DNA of 64,000 nucleotides from Pelagomonas calceolata (GCA_918797485.1 CAKKNE010000001.1:1550001-1614000); one strand, 5' to 3'. Numbered from the stretch's first letter, positions 48,966-57,854 are shown. Translations and numbers: made by a program. The notes: generated by a model not told the origin, from the sequence alone.

Positions 48966-49832
48966 ATGCGCCAGAGCTGGCCAGGGCACAGACAGCGCTC
49001 GCGCACGTCGCGCGACGGCAGGATCGACATGGCCCGCGGGCCACGGTACGTCGACTTCGGAGCCATCCACCGCGACCGCCAGCGGCGGCGGGACGCCAAG
49101 GCGTCGGGTCATTTGGGGAACGTCGGCCAAGATGAGTTCACGGCAGACGGCTTGGTGAAGGCTGCACCACGCCCGCCGCGGAGCCACACGACTAGCACGT
49201 TCGATAATGGTATGGAAGCGTTCCAGGCTGTGAGCACGGCCCAGCGCAAATCGGACGCGCGCAAGACGAGTCTCTCCGATTTGGCCATAGGCGGCGGCGA
49301 GGCGCTGAGCGCCGTCTTCCGCTCGCCGGAGTTGCGCCGCAAGGCGATACAGGACGCCCTGAACTCGCCCACCTCAGTCCTAACCGACATCAGCCAGGCC
49401 GTGCGGCGCGGAGCCGCCGAGAACAGTAGTTTCGATCTCGCATCGCTCGTTCGCACCAAGGCATCGCTTGCCCTGCTCAAGCCGCCCGAGCCCGAGCCCG
49501 AGCCCGAGCCGGTTGTGAAACGGCGGCCGAGTCTGGAACGAAGGCGGCGCGCGCGAGCGTTCATGAAGACGGTGGAGCGGCGGCAGTCGTTCGAGGGAGA
49601 CGAGGAGCCCGCGACGCCGCGCGAGCCGAAGCCCGTGCCCGTGCCGGCGGCCGCGAAGCGCACCGGGGCGCGCAGGCCGGGGTTCGACGGTGCCGCAGGA
49701 ATCAAGACGAACATGCGACGCTTTGCGCGGAAATTCGGCACCGCGAAGGAGCGCCAACAAGCGATCGCGGACAACGCGAGACTTAATGGGACGGACGCGC
49801 GAACCTACGCCGTCGCGGGTGCCACGGGCTAA
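48966..49832 (+). CDS. Unknown basic 288-residue protein
   Basis: Not recognised. ATG at 48966; a second in-frame ATG (MARGPRYVDFGAI) follows 21 residues later and is an equally good start. Ser/Arg/Lys-rich, with an (EP)-repeat (PEPEPEPEPEP) flanked by basic helices (RRPSLERRRRARAFMKTVE). Possible phosphorylation-prone motifs RRPSLE and RRQSFE are present. No membrane segment. Confidence 0.65.
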   Translation: MRQSWPGHRQRSRTSRDGRIDMARGPRYVDFGAIHRDRQRRRDAKASGHLGNVGQDEFTADGLVKAAPRPPRSHTTSTFDNGMEAFQAVSTAQRKSDARKTSLSDLAIGGGEALSAVFRSPELRRKAIQDALNSPTSVLTDISQAVRRGAAENSSFDLASLVRTKASLALLKPPEPEPEPEPVVKRRPSLERRRRARAFMKTVERRQSFEGDEEPATPREPKPVPVPAAAKRTGARRPGFDGAAGIKTNMRRFARKFGTAKERQQAIADNARLNGTDARTYAVAGATG

Positions 49833-49857
49833 CTGTATATATGATAGCTCTGTTTAC

Positions 49858-51095
49858 CTAGGGGCGCTGTTTGGCCCTGCGCATGAGTCGAGCGCCGCGC
49901 GTGGCAGTGTTCGCCATTTGCGCATCGACGGCGGAAGATACTCGCTGGTGGCGCCTATAAAGCTCTTTGAGGTCGCAGTTGGGCTGCGAGAGGGCGACCG
50001 CGGCGAGCGAGCGATTGGCGGCCGTCGACGACCAGGAAATCGCCTCCGGCGGCAGCACCGGCCGCTCCGCGAGCGCCCCGGAGTGAGCGATGATTCGCGC
50101 CGCCCCCGAGATTTGGATGAAGAAGGGAATCGTCACGAACGCGAAGCCGGATGCCAGCGAGATGACCGGCACCATGCGCCAGCCCCAGCCCAAGTCCCGC
50201 TCCCGGAACAGCCAGACGTCCAGGCCCTGCATAGGCCTCATCGCCTCGAACAAAAGCCCGAGGAACATTCCCCATGCGCTCATCGCGAAGTAGAGGCCCC
50301 CGGTCATCTGTGTGCGAGTCGACCAGTGAGTCGCGTGCGCGTCGCGTCGATGGCGTGCAGGTCATGATTCAGCCACGGGCAGCGAAATTTGATCTGCGCA
50401 CTGCTCCGCACGGGAAGCATCTGTGTACTCCGGAGGGCGTCGCGCAGGTTGTCGACGTGCACCGGAAGATAAACGTGGAGCGCGTAGAGCTGGAACAGCA
50501 CGGCGCAAAACGCGGTGAAGAAGGCGTTCAGGTTGAGCGAGAGGCAAATGATGTGCAGCGGCGGTCCCCGCGCCTGGTCGCGGCCCAGGTCGAAGGCGAT
50601 CAAGGTGAGCAAACCGCCCAGCAGGAGTGCGGACACGAGCATGAATATCTGGGACTGTTCCATGTACGCCTCGCGCAGCCGGTGGCCGTCCAGCGCGTCG
50701 AAGACGGCGCGGTACCAGCCCGGCCGATTCGTGAAGACGAAGGCGACCTCGAGCGGGTTCGGCAGCGTATATCGACGGAACGAGCTCCACAGCGGCCGCC
50801 GCTCGCCTTCCTCGTCGCTTAGGCGAGCCGGGTAAAACCGCGCACTCTGACCCCGCAACGCGAGGCGCAGCTTCGCGACCTGGACCCGCGTCAGCTTCTC
50901 CGCCGCGGCGACGTCCGAGAGCAGATCGCGGCAGAGGTCCTCGTCGGCGGTCTCGAGGACAAACCAATCCACGACAGCGCTCACGCCCTGGGCCATGAGG
51001 GCTGCTGTGCACCGCGGCGCCGCGTCGTCCCCGACGGCCCGCTGGACCACGGCAAGGAGCTCATCACACTCGGCTCGTGGCTCTCTGGCCTCCAT
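49858..51095 (-). CDS. Unknown multi-pass membrane protein with helical N-terminal domain (two exons)
   Basis: Not recognised; 377 residues. ATG at 51095 (MEAREPRAECDELL). The first 110 residues look like a SAM-type helical bundle (VSAVVDWFVLETADEDLCRD, LTRVQVAKLRLALRG). Four or five membrane segments follow (IFMLVSALLLGGLLTLIAF, FFTAFCAVLFQLYALHVYL, YFAMSAWGMFLGLLFEAM, VPVISLASGFAFVTIPFFI). Exon 1 50412-51095 joins exon 2 49858-50307 in phase 0 across introner 9 (QMLP-MTGGLYF). Confidence 0.65.
50308..50403. mobile_element. Introner element 9 (96 bp, antisense)
   Basis: Plus-strand left end CTGTGTGCGAGTCGACCAGTG, right end AAATTTGATCTGCGCACTG, with GTCGCGTCGATGGCGTGCAGG inside. On the gene strand it is preceded by GTGCGGAG (50404-50411), which serves as the 5' splice site in phase 0, and followed by ATGACCGG; the 8-mers match poorly, so the duplication has decayed or was never simple. 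Confidence 0.75.
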
Positions 51096-51281
51096 CCTGG
51101 TGCTGCCCGACGAGCACTGCGCAGGCGAACGCACCCGGACGAGCTACCTGCGCAACGCTTTGCGCTGCCCGATTTGAGATCGAGATCTCGATCTGCGGAG
51201 CCGAGCCGACCCGCACGCGAAGAAGAAAAAGTCAGTTCAGTTAAATTAGACGGCCGAGGTATGCACAAGGAGGGGAGGAGT

Positions 51282-52661
51282 TCACGCGCCGCGGTCGGGC
51301 CGGCAGCGGCCCATGCGCTTGTAGTCGCGCGCGCGGAACGTCACGTCGAAGGCCTCGCCGCGGCGCCCGTCGTCGCACTGGGCGCAGGGCTCCGTCGCCC
51401 AGCGCACGTCGCCGTTTCCATCGACGTCGAAGGCGATCGCGTAGTCGACCGGGAAGAGCGCGTTGATGGCCCGCCACTCGTCTAAGGTAACGATCTCGCA
51501 GTCGAAGTCCGTGGCCTGGGAGTGGTGGGGGAGTAAATCTGCTGATTCTCCCCTTAACCACGCCGTGACGTGCGCCGGGATTACTGGTAAGCCGTGCGCG
51601 TGGCAGAGGCAGTCCGACGTCGTCGGCGGGCCCGGTCGTTCCGCGCCGCTCACGGCTAAGGACCGGCGCCACTTTTTTAACCATGCTCGAGGCACGAGGC
51701 GGTACGCGCCGGGGCTCAAGCGTGCTGATGCACCCGGGAAGCCTTTCCGAGCGCGCTCCTTGGGCAGTAGACCCCTTAGCAGTGACGAAGGCGAGCTCCG
51801 GCGCTGCAAGGCCGCCTGGAGCGGTTTCTTGGGCTTCGCCCACCAGTGCGCCGCGCACTCGTCGACCTCCCTTAAACGCTCGAGCCTCTCGTCGTCCTGT
51901 TGCTGCTTAACAAGAGCTCTGGCCTCCTTCCTATCCTGCACGCACTGCAGACACTCGAGACACTCGGCCGCCGTCGACGCCTTGAATTTCGTCGAGAGCG
52001 GAAACCGCCCCTGGATGGCGCGCCACGTCTCTCTAGAGACCAACACCCGCTTGCTACCAGGACGAGCACACGCGCGCGGACACAGGAAGCCGTGCTCGCA
52101 CAAAATCTCCGCGTTCGCATCGGGCCACGGCGGGAGGGCCTCGCCCGAGTTGCTCCTCGATCTTCGTCGCTGGGGCGTGCCTTTCTGGGAAGGAGACAGC
52201 AGCTTCGCCCGCGACTGCTCGTAGTACCTCCTCAAGTGTTGCGCCCAGTTCTTCGAGAGCCAATAACCCCTCACAACGTCATCATCTCGTGGCTCCGTCG
52301 CCGTCGCACAGCCGTCGGCTATTTTCTCGAGCTCCGCGACCCTCAACGAAGCGAGGGCCTCGCCGGCATCGTTCCTCGTCTCCGTTGTTGTTCTCCGGTT
52401 CTTGGACGGAGACGTCATCTTCGATCGCGCTAGGGCTCGCACGACGCCGTCATATCTTGAACCGCCGATTTGTCTACATAGCAACGGGACGTCATTCGCG
52501 GTGATGACGTCCTTGGCCGATTCTCGTAATGCTGCGATGTCGCGGGCGTGGAGCTTTTCGAGGCTCAGGCCGAGGACGCCTTCGGGCAAAGCTCTCAGAG
52601 GATTGGCGTCCTCGTCCAGCGTCGTCGCTGATAAAGCGGTGGCGAGGTCGTGCGCCGCCAT
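51282..52661 (-). CDS. DUSP-repeat protein resembling the non-catalytic part of USP48
   Basis: 459 residues, single exon, ATG at 52661. DUSP-type modules with the pattern found in USP48/UBP26: VRGYWLSKNWAQHLRRYYE, then CEHGFLCPRACARPGSKRVL with VSRETWRAIQGRFPLS and ECLECLQC; again YRLVPRAWLKKWRRSL, CHAHGLPVIP, IVTLDEWRAINALFPVDYAI and PCAQCDD. No Cys-box or His-box of the ubiquitin protease domain is present, so this is probably an adaptor, or the ligand-binding half of a split enzyme. Alternating CEHG/CHAHG and CxxC pairs suggest zinc binding. Confidence 0.75.
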   Translation of the reverse strand: MAAHDLATALSATTLDEDANPLRALPEGVLGLSLEKLHARDIAALRESAKDVITANDVPLLCRQIGGSRYDGVVRALARSKMTSPSKNRRTTTETRNDAGEALASLRVAELEKIADGCATATEPRDDDVVRGYWLSKNWAQHLRRYYEQSRAKLLSPSQKGTPQRRRSRSNSGEALPPWPDANAEILCEHGFLCPRACARPGSKRVLVSRETWRAIQGRFPLSTKFKASTAAECLECLQCVQDRKEARALVKQQQDDERLERLREVDECAAHWWAKPKKPLQAALQRRSSPSSLLRGLLPKERARKGFPGASARLSPGAYRLVPRAWLKKWRRSLAVSGAERPGPPTTSDCLCHAHGLPVIPAHVTAWLRGESADLLPHHSQATDFDCEIVTLDEWRAINALFPVDYAIAFDVDGNGDVRWATEPCAQCDDGRRGEAFDVTFRARDYKRMGRCRPDRGA

Positions 52662-53136
52662 GGCGCCCACCGAATCTCCGAGGTGCGCTCAACTGCCGTA
52701 TCGGCTCGTCAAACAAACAGGGCGTCCCGCGGCCGTGTGCGGCGGGCGCCGGCGGTTGGCGGGCCGGTAAGGCGCCGGGCGAGCGAATAGGTTAGCGGGC
52801 GAACACCGTAAAACCAGTCAGAGCAGCTTCCAGCAACGGTGGTCAAATCTCGTCTAACAAGGCCGCAGCGGTGCGGGGTGGCCGCTCTATCGAGAGTGCC
52901 TACTCTCGGATTGCGGAAGACGCAGTGTTGTGTCTTCGGGTGGGCTGTGCGGCCCGTGTGGCGTGCGTGAATATGCCACAGGTGCGGCTGCGCAAATTTG
53001 CTCGTCGCGCCGACCTCCCTGAAATTCCTCGCAAACCGGTATATGAGCCCAAAGAGACGTCCCAAGACAACTAGGGTAAACAAACACACAGCTACTTAGC
53101 CTAAAACATAAAACACGCCCGCGTTCACGGACAGAC
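52662..53136. other. Intergenic region with a tiny plus-strand frame
   Basis: 475 bases. An ATG frame at 52973-53074 encodes 33 residues (MPQVRLRKFARRADLPEIPR...), basic and proline-containing; I cannot judge whether it is translated. Otherwise nothing recognised. Confidence 0.35.
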
Positions 53137-53490
53137 TCACCGCAACTTCTCGAGCGCCTCGAACGCCGCCACCGAAGCGCCCCGCTCGCGCAACAACCGC
53201 CGGACGCGCGGCTTACAGGTGCGGAGGCTCCCCGAGCACGCGACGACGCGGCACGACGCGCCCGCGAGGGCCTTGAAATATTTCGCATGTGATCGTGCCA
53301 CGCGCACGACGACGACGCGCGAGCCGCGGTCGTGGAAGTTGACGCGCGGGTCCAGCCGCCCGAGGCCGACCTCGCCGAGCGCGGCGAGCGCGCGCTGCCG
53401 GAGGACGCGCGCGATGCCCTCGGCGTCGTCCATTTGGCTCGACGTAGCCACGAAGGTAAAGTAGCGGTGCTTCGCCAGGGAGCTGGCCAT
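53137..53490 (-). CDS. POP5: Pop5/Rpp14-like RNase P/MRP protein subunit
   Basis: 117 residues, the usual size. RYFTFVATSS is the opening strand, LRQRALAALGEVGLGRLDP the first helix, SRVVVVRVARSHAKYFKAL the central strand-helix, and VVACSGSLRTCKPRVRRLL fits the family's (V)GGTIRTCQ signature with a changed first part. Would act in 5' maturation of tRNA precursors or rRNA processing. Similarity is moderate, so an unrelated small RNA-binding protein is the alternative. Confidence 0.65.
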   Translation of the reverse strand: MASSLAKHRYFTFVATSSQMDDAEGIARVLRQRALAALGEVGLGRLDPRVNFHDRGSRVVVVRVARSHAKYFKALAGASCRVVACSGSLRTCKPRVRRLLRERGASVAAFEALEKLR

Positions 53491-53846
53491 CCGTTCGCGT
53501 CGACAGACGTCAAGCGAGTGCTGGGTCCTCTGAGTGCTGGGCCACAGTGCGACGTGCCGTGCCTTAGCGATGCGCCGGAGCAGAGCGCTTGAGTGCTTTT
53601 AATGAATGCGTCGCCTGATGACAAGTGCGGCAAAGCGGCTGCAGCTACGTCGCAATTTGCAAGCCGCTATGGAGCACCCGCACTATAGCGCATCGTGCCT
53701 TGCTGCCGCGCTGCGCGAGCGCATGAGTCACGCCAGGACACATTGAGTGTCGGCAATCGACATATCTCGGACCCACGCATCATCACGCAGCGTGTCGCAT
53801 CGTAGAGCTGGCCCACACTTGAGTACACATAGCGTGCTCTCAACTC
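53491..53846. other. Divergent intergenic region
   Basis: 356 bases between the Pop5-like gene and the acidic protein; no gene or recurrent motif recognised. Confidence 0.45.
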
Positions 53847-54545
53847 ATGTCAGCGCTGGAACAACGCAACAAAAAGCAGCGCGCCGCGCCACCGCAGCGA
53901 GACAAAAGAAATGCGGGAGAAGACACGCTCGACGACGACGACGAGGACGCCGCGACGACGCCGGCGCTCGCCGTCGAGCTCCGGACGGACGGCTACCGCG
54001 TCGCCGCGCTGCTACAGCCAGCACCGCCCGTCGAGGTGAAACGCGCCCGCGGCGCCGCAAAACCGCAGAAACCACCGCCGGCCTTCGGCGAGGTGTGGCC
54101 GTACGGCACGGCAGAAGCGACGGCGCTCCTCCGCGCGCTCGACCGGCGCGTCCTGCCGCGCGCGCTGGCGCCGGGCCTCGCGGGCGTCGTGCGGCTCCGC
54201 GTAGTCGACCGGCGGCCCGGCGGCGGCGGCCCGCGCGAGGTCGCGTGCCGCGTCGGCGTCGGCGACGAGGACGCCGCGGAGCCTGCCGCGCGCCCGCCGC
54301 GGCCCCTGGGCGCGCCGGCACCCAGGCGGTCCCTCGCGGACGCGCTTGATGACGATGGCGGCGACGATTCGGACGACAGCGACGACGACGCGGAGGACGT
54401 CGTCGTCGCGGAGCCCCCGCGCTGCGACGACTTCGTCGACGTCGTTGAAGAGGACGAGGAAGCGGAGGAGGCGTCCGTGGCGGCGCTGCGGGCGCGCCTT
54501 TCGTGCTTGGTCGACGTCGCGCGCGCACACGGTCTTGCTTCCTAG
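53847..54545 (+). CDS. Unknown acidic 232-residue protein
   Basis: Not recognised. Begins MSALEQRNKKQRAAPPQR, nuclear-signal-like. A compact middle domain (FGEVWPYGTAEATALLRALD, VVRLRVVDRRPGGGGPREV) is followed by two long Asp/Glu runs (DDDGGDDSDDSDDDAED) and a C-terminal helix (ALRARLSCLVDVARAHG). The composition suggests a chromatin or ribosome-biogenesis factor, but no domain supports it. Confidence 0.65.
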   Translation: MSALEQRNKKQRAAPPQRDKRNAGEDTLDDDDEDAATTPALAVELRTDGYRVAALLQPAPPVEVKRARGAAKPQKPPPAFGEVWPYGTAEATALLRALDRRVLPRALAPGLAGVVRLRVVDRRPGGGGPREVACRVGVGDEDAAEPAARPPRPLGAPAPRRSLADALDDDGGDDSDDSDDDAEDVVVAEPPRCDDFVDVVEEDEEAEEASVAALRARLSCLVDVARAHGLAS

Positions 54546-54975
54546 CTCGATTTAGTAAGTGTCTTTGTTGTGGTCATGGAGTCTTGCTACGAGTCCCTGT
54601 GGAGTTGTGGCGCGCGGATCGCGGCTCGACGCGACGACGAGGCGCTGCTCATCACGCAGCACCGACCCGGTCGTGGACAGCGCGCCGAGCAGAATTACGC
54701 GACATTGCGGTAAAAGTAGTATCATACATATTTGTCAACGCGCCAGCCGTTTTGCGTATTCGCGACGAGCCAATCGGGAGCAAGGAGCTGCGAAAAAAAG
54801 GGCAACAGTTTTTGGCCATAACTCGCGCTCCCGCGTCGCGCAGTGCTTAGGAAATAGTTGAGACGACTGTCCAAGCAGTTGGCAATTTACTCCGTGACAG
54901 CGAGGCAATAAAAAACAGCCAACAGCCAAAAGGCAAAACGCGCGCCTAGCGGCGAAACACAGCGAAACGACGAAG
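54546..54975. other. Intergenic region
   Basis: 430 bases, no gene. A CCTAGCGGCGAAACACAGC segment near 54947-54965 looks like half of the CTAGC palindrome, about 10 bases before the OTU gene ATG; too incomplete to list with the family. Confidence 0.4.
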
Positions 54976-56143
54976 ATGGGCGGCGCCCGCAAGCGCAAAG
55001 CCCCCTTGATCGAGGACTGCGCCGTCGTCCCGCTGCCCCAGGACGGCGACTGCTTCTACAAGTGCATCGCGCGCGCGTACGCGTCCGCGGGCCTGAGCGC
55101 ATCAGATGAAGCCAACGAAATCATGTTAAATGACAAGGAGAACGAGGTCAAGCGACTCAGAAGGTGCGTCAGTCGGAGGGTCGACGACGGCGTGTTTGCG
55201 CAGTTCGCGGTCGCCCATCAAGCGGGCCTTGACGACTACGCCTTCATGCGCCGCTTACCAGATGCTGCTGCGTTACGAGCCAAACTGTGTGTCAGTGGTG
55301 CGGAGTCCGGCGCGACGCGGTGCGTCTGGGCGAACGAGTTCGAGATTTCGACGCTCTGCGACGTCCTCGAGCTCACGGCGCTGATTGTCGACGAATCGGC
55401 GGCGGAGAACTCGCGGTTCTTGGTCGTGCCGGGCCGCGAGGACAAGCGGAGGTTGCAGCGGCGGTGCTTTGTGGTCTTGCTGAGGACGGCGCGGTCGCAT
55501 TATAATCTCGGGGCTTTTGACGATCGGAGCTTATTTGAGGGGCTGCACCAGGTCCGGAACGGTGTGGAAATCAACCAACGTCGCGTCGATGGCGTGGGGC
55601 GCCCGAAATTTGAATTCCGCACAGGTCCCGAAGCACGTGCGCGAGATGTTTGGCCTACCAAATGCTGACAGACGTGCGACGCCGCGCGCGCCTCGGAGTC
55701 GGCGGGGCCCGCCGCAGAGTCCGCGAAGCCCCGCACTCGACGCGCCGCCGCGCCAGTCGCCGCGGCGGCCCGCCAAGGAGGCGACGCCGCGAAAAAAGGC
55801 CAAGGTCGAGGCGCCGCCGCCACCGGCCGCCGCGCCGGCCAAGAAAAAACCTCCGTTCCGCGCCTTCGAGGAGCGCTGGGAGCGCCGCGCGACCCACAAA
55901 CGGTCCGCCGCGGCCGAGAAGCAGCTCCTCGCGAAGTACGGTGGCCGCGAGTTTCGTGACGATGATGGCGCATACATAATCTCCACCGAAAATCTCGAGT
56001 GGTCCGCAGAAGAAGGCGAGTGGACCGTGCTGGCCCAGAAGAAGCGGAAGAAGAAGGAGGAGTACGAGGGCTACGTCGTCAACGCGCAGCTGCGGCGCAT
56101 GATCGCCCGATCGCTGCCCGCGCGCGACGTCCAGCGGAAATAA
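54976..56143 (+). CDS. OTU-family deubiquitinase (two exons)
   Basis: Cysteine protease removing ubiquitin, 364 residues. VVPLPQDGDCFYKCIARAY carries the Asp-Gly-Asp-Cys catalytic loop; RTARSHYNLG carries the catalytic His; CVWANEFEISTLCDVL is the expected middle segment. Exon 1 ends 55551 in phase 0 after EGLHQ; exon 2 begins 55625 with VPKHVREMFGLPNAD. The C-terminal half is a basic Pro/Arg/Ala tail, then FRAFEERWERRATHKRS and a compact acidic-aromatic end (DDGAYIISTENLEWSAEEGE). The intron is introner 10. Confidence 0.9.
55560..55624. mobile_element. Introner element 10 (65 bp, sense)
   Basis: Begins CGGTGTGGAAATCAACCAACG and ends TTTGAATTCCGCACAG. Target copies GTCCGGAA (55552-55559) and GTCCCGAA (55625-55632) differ at one base. 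Interior GTCGCGTCGATGGCGTGG is the family core. Confidence 0.93.
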
Positions 56144-56235
56144 GAAACACACAGTACATTAGTGCTAGACTTTCAGCGGTCGCGCGGCCCGGGTGCCCTC
56201 GAATGGGCGCGCCGACGTCGTCGCCACGCCGCCGC

Positions 56236-56892
56236 TCAGTAGTAGTCGTTCACGATACTTTCGGAGGGGAAGGCCGCGAGCGCCTCCGCCCAGACGTCGC
56301 CGGTGACCCCCTCTGGTGAGAACGCGACCGTGACGCCTAATTGGGAGATCTCGCGGCAGTTCCCGTACTCATTGTCAAAAAACATCATGTCTTCGTAGTC
56401 GCACGCGTATTTCTCCTTGAGGCGCCGGAAGTGGGAACTTTTTGATTCTTTCGTGATTTCCCTGGCGTCGAAGCACGAGCCGAGCACCATGTCGTCTACT
56501 CTAAATTTGTCGAGCAATTCGGCGGCCCACGCGGGCTCGTCCGTGCGGCTGCTGATGGCGACCTTCGTGGCGCTCCAGTCGTCCGTCGTCCGCAGCTGCC
56601 GCAGGATGTCTCTCGCCGCGCCAAGGAGCACGACACGTTCGCCGGACTGCGCGAGCATCGCGTCACCGTCCGGCGTAAACGGCGCGCCGCCGCGCCACGA
56701 CAGCATGTACATCTCGGGATCCCATAGACAGCCATCAAGATCAAACACGACCACCTTCGGCTTGGCGCGCAGCGCGACGGCGCCGCGCGTTGTCCGGGGC
56801 TGCTGGAAGGCGCCGCAGGCGTGCAGCGCCATCGCTGCGACGGCGTAACGCATGCCTTTCATGCTTTGTGTGGTTTTCATTGCTGCAGCCAT
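56236..56892 (-). CDS. MDP1: HAD phosphatase, MDP-1-like, probably plastid-targeted
   Basis: Magnesium-dependent phosphatase 1 family, 218 residues. VVVFDLDGCLWDPEMYML holds the nucleophile and acid Asp (DxD), AISSRTDEPAWAAELLDKF the Ser motif, SHFRRLKEKYACDYEDMMFF the Lys region, and FFDNEYGNCREISQLGVTV the metal-binding acid motif. The family acts on protein Tyr-P or small sugar phosphates/fructosamine phosphates. The N-terminus (MRYAVAAMALHACGAFQQPR) reads as signal peptide plus GAF-type plastid cleavage site of secondary plastids. Confidence 0.85.
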   Translation of the reverse strand: MAAAMKTTQSMKGMRYAVAAMALHACGAFQQPRTTRGAVALRAKPKVVVFDLDGCLWDPEMYMLSWRGGAPFTPDGDAMLAQSGERVVLLGAARDILRQLRTTDDWSATKVAISSRTDEPAWAAELLDKFRVDDMVLGSCFDAREITKESKSSHFRRLKEKYACDYEDMMFFDNEYGNCREISQLGVTVAFSPEGVTGDVWAEALAAFPSESIVNDYY

Positions 56893-57010
56893 GCCTTATC
56901 CGTCGTTCTTCTGCAGCGAATGCTGGCGCGGTTGTCGCCAGCTGGTAGTACAATTCTCCTGAGCAGCTCTACGGCGATTTTGGCCGAGTATGAGCCGCTC
57001 AACGGGTTGA

Positions 57011-57032
57011 CCTAGCGTACTGACATACTAGC
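57011..57032. promoter_or_regulatory. CTAGC-type dispersed palindrome
   Basis: Arms CCTAGCG and ACTAGC around TACTGACAT, in the divergent promoter between the MDP-1-like gene (119 bases away) and the GRF-finger gene (94 bases). Confidence 0.55.
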
Positions 57033-57125
57033 AATCACCGGGACCGACGCGGCGACCGACGCAGCGCTTATTTGGGGCGTACGACGCCGCCAGGTAACGG
57101 CATTCATCGCCCAGTGCTGCGAACG

Positions 57126-57854
57126 ATGGCCGATTGCATCGATCTCACCGTAGATAGCGACGATGAGGCGCGGAGGAAGCGGGTGGCTCCAGCGCCAGCT
57201 CCAGCGCCGCGCGCGCCAGCGCCAGCGCCCAAGCGGCGCAAGAAGGACATCCTCGACACATCCTCCGACGAGGAAGAGGAAGAGGCAGCCGCGCCAGTCG
57301 CCGCACCCGCGCCGGCCGCGCCGGCGCCGGCGCCGGCGCCCGCCGCCGCGCCCGAGGCAGACCCGACGCCCCCAAAGTGCAAGACCTGCGGCGCGCCGTG
57401 CGAGCTCCGGACGGCCCGGTCCGCGAAAAACGACGGGCGCCGCTACTGGAAGTGCCCCCAACACGAGGACGCCTGGGTCGGCTGGGCCGACGCCAAAGGC
57501 GTCAAGGGCGGCGGCAAGATCTCGAAGGGCGGCCAGAGCTTCGCGGACATCCGCAAACAGGAAAAGCGCGAAGCGGCGGGCACCGAGACGCGCGCGAAGC
57601 AACGCAACGAGACTGGGGGTAGAGGCAACGTCTTCGGCTTTGATAACAGAAGAGGCATCAAGGGCGTCGTGTCCAAGGAAACGGAAAGGAAAGATCCGAA
57701 CGCGTTCAAGGGCGTCGACGCGTCCGCCGTGCGGCGGGCGGCGCAGGGGCCCGCGGGACCGGTCCGCGGCTCGCAGCGCGGTGACGCGGACGAGCTGCGG
57801 CGCAAGCGCATGGCGCGCTTCGGAGGGGGCGCGGCGACGGCGACGCGGCCCTAA
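57126..57854 (+). CDS. GRF-type zinc finger protein with SUMO-interaction motif
   Basis: 242 residues; first ATG at 57126. The start CIDLTVDSDDEARRK is a strong SUMO-interaction motif (hydrophobic core followed by acidic residues). An Ala/Pro linker with acidic cluster (DTSSDEEEEEA) leads to a zf-GRF module (KCKTCGAPCELRTARS, RRYWKCPQHEDAWVGWAD), which binds single-stranded nucleic acid in APE2, TOP3A and NEIL3. The basic remainder has short motifs (RGNVFGFDNRRGIKGVV). Probably a nuclear DNA-repair or SUMO-linked factor; no catalytic domain. Confidence 0.75.
   Translation: MADCIDLTVDSDDEARRKRVAPAPAPAPRAPAPAPKRRKKDILDTSSDEEEEEAAAPVAAPAPAAPAPAPAPAAAPEADPTPPKCKTCGAPCELRTARSAKNDGRRYWKCPQHEDAWVGWADAKGVKGGGKISKGGQSFADIRKQEKREAAGTETRAKQRNETGGRGNVFGFDNRRGIKGVVSKETERKDPNAFKGVDASAVRRAAQGPAGPVRGSQRGDADELRRKRMARFGGGAATATRP

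Noticed and set aside
52887-53633. 248-codon minus frame overlapping the Pop5-like gene
   Set aside because: Ser/Arg-rich shadow in another frame; the 117-residue frame has the family pattern.
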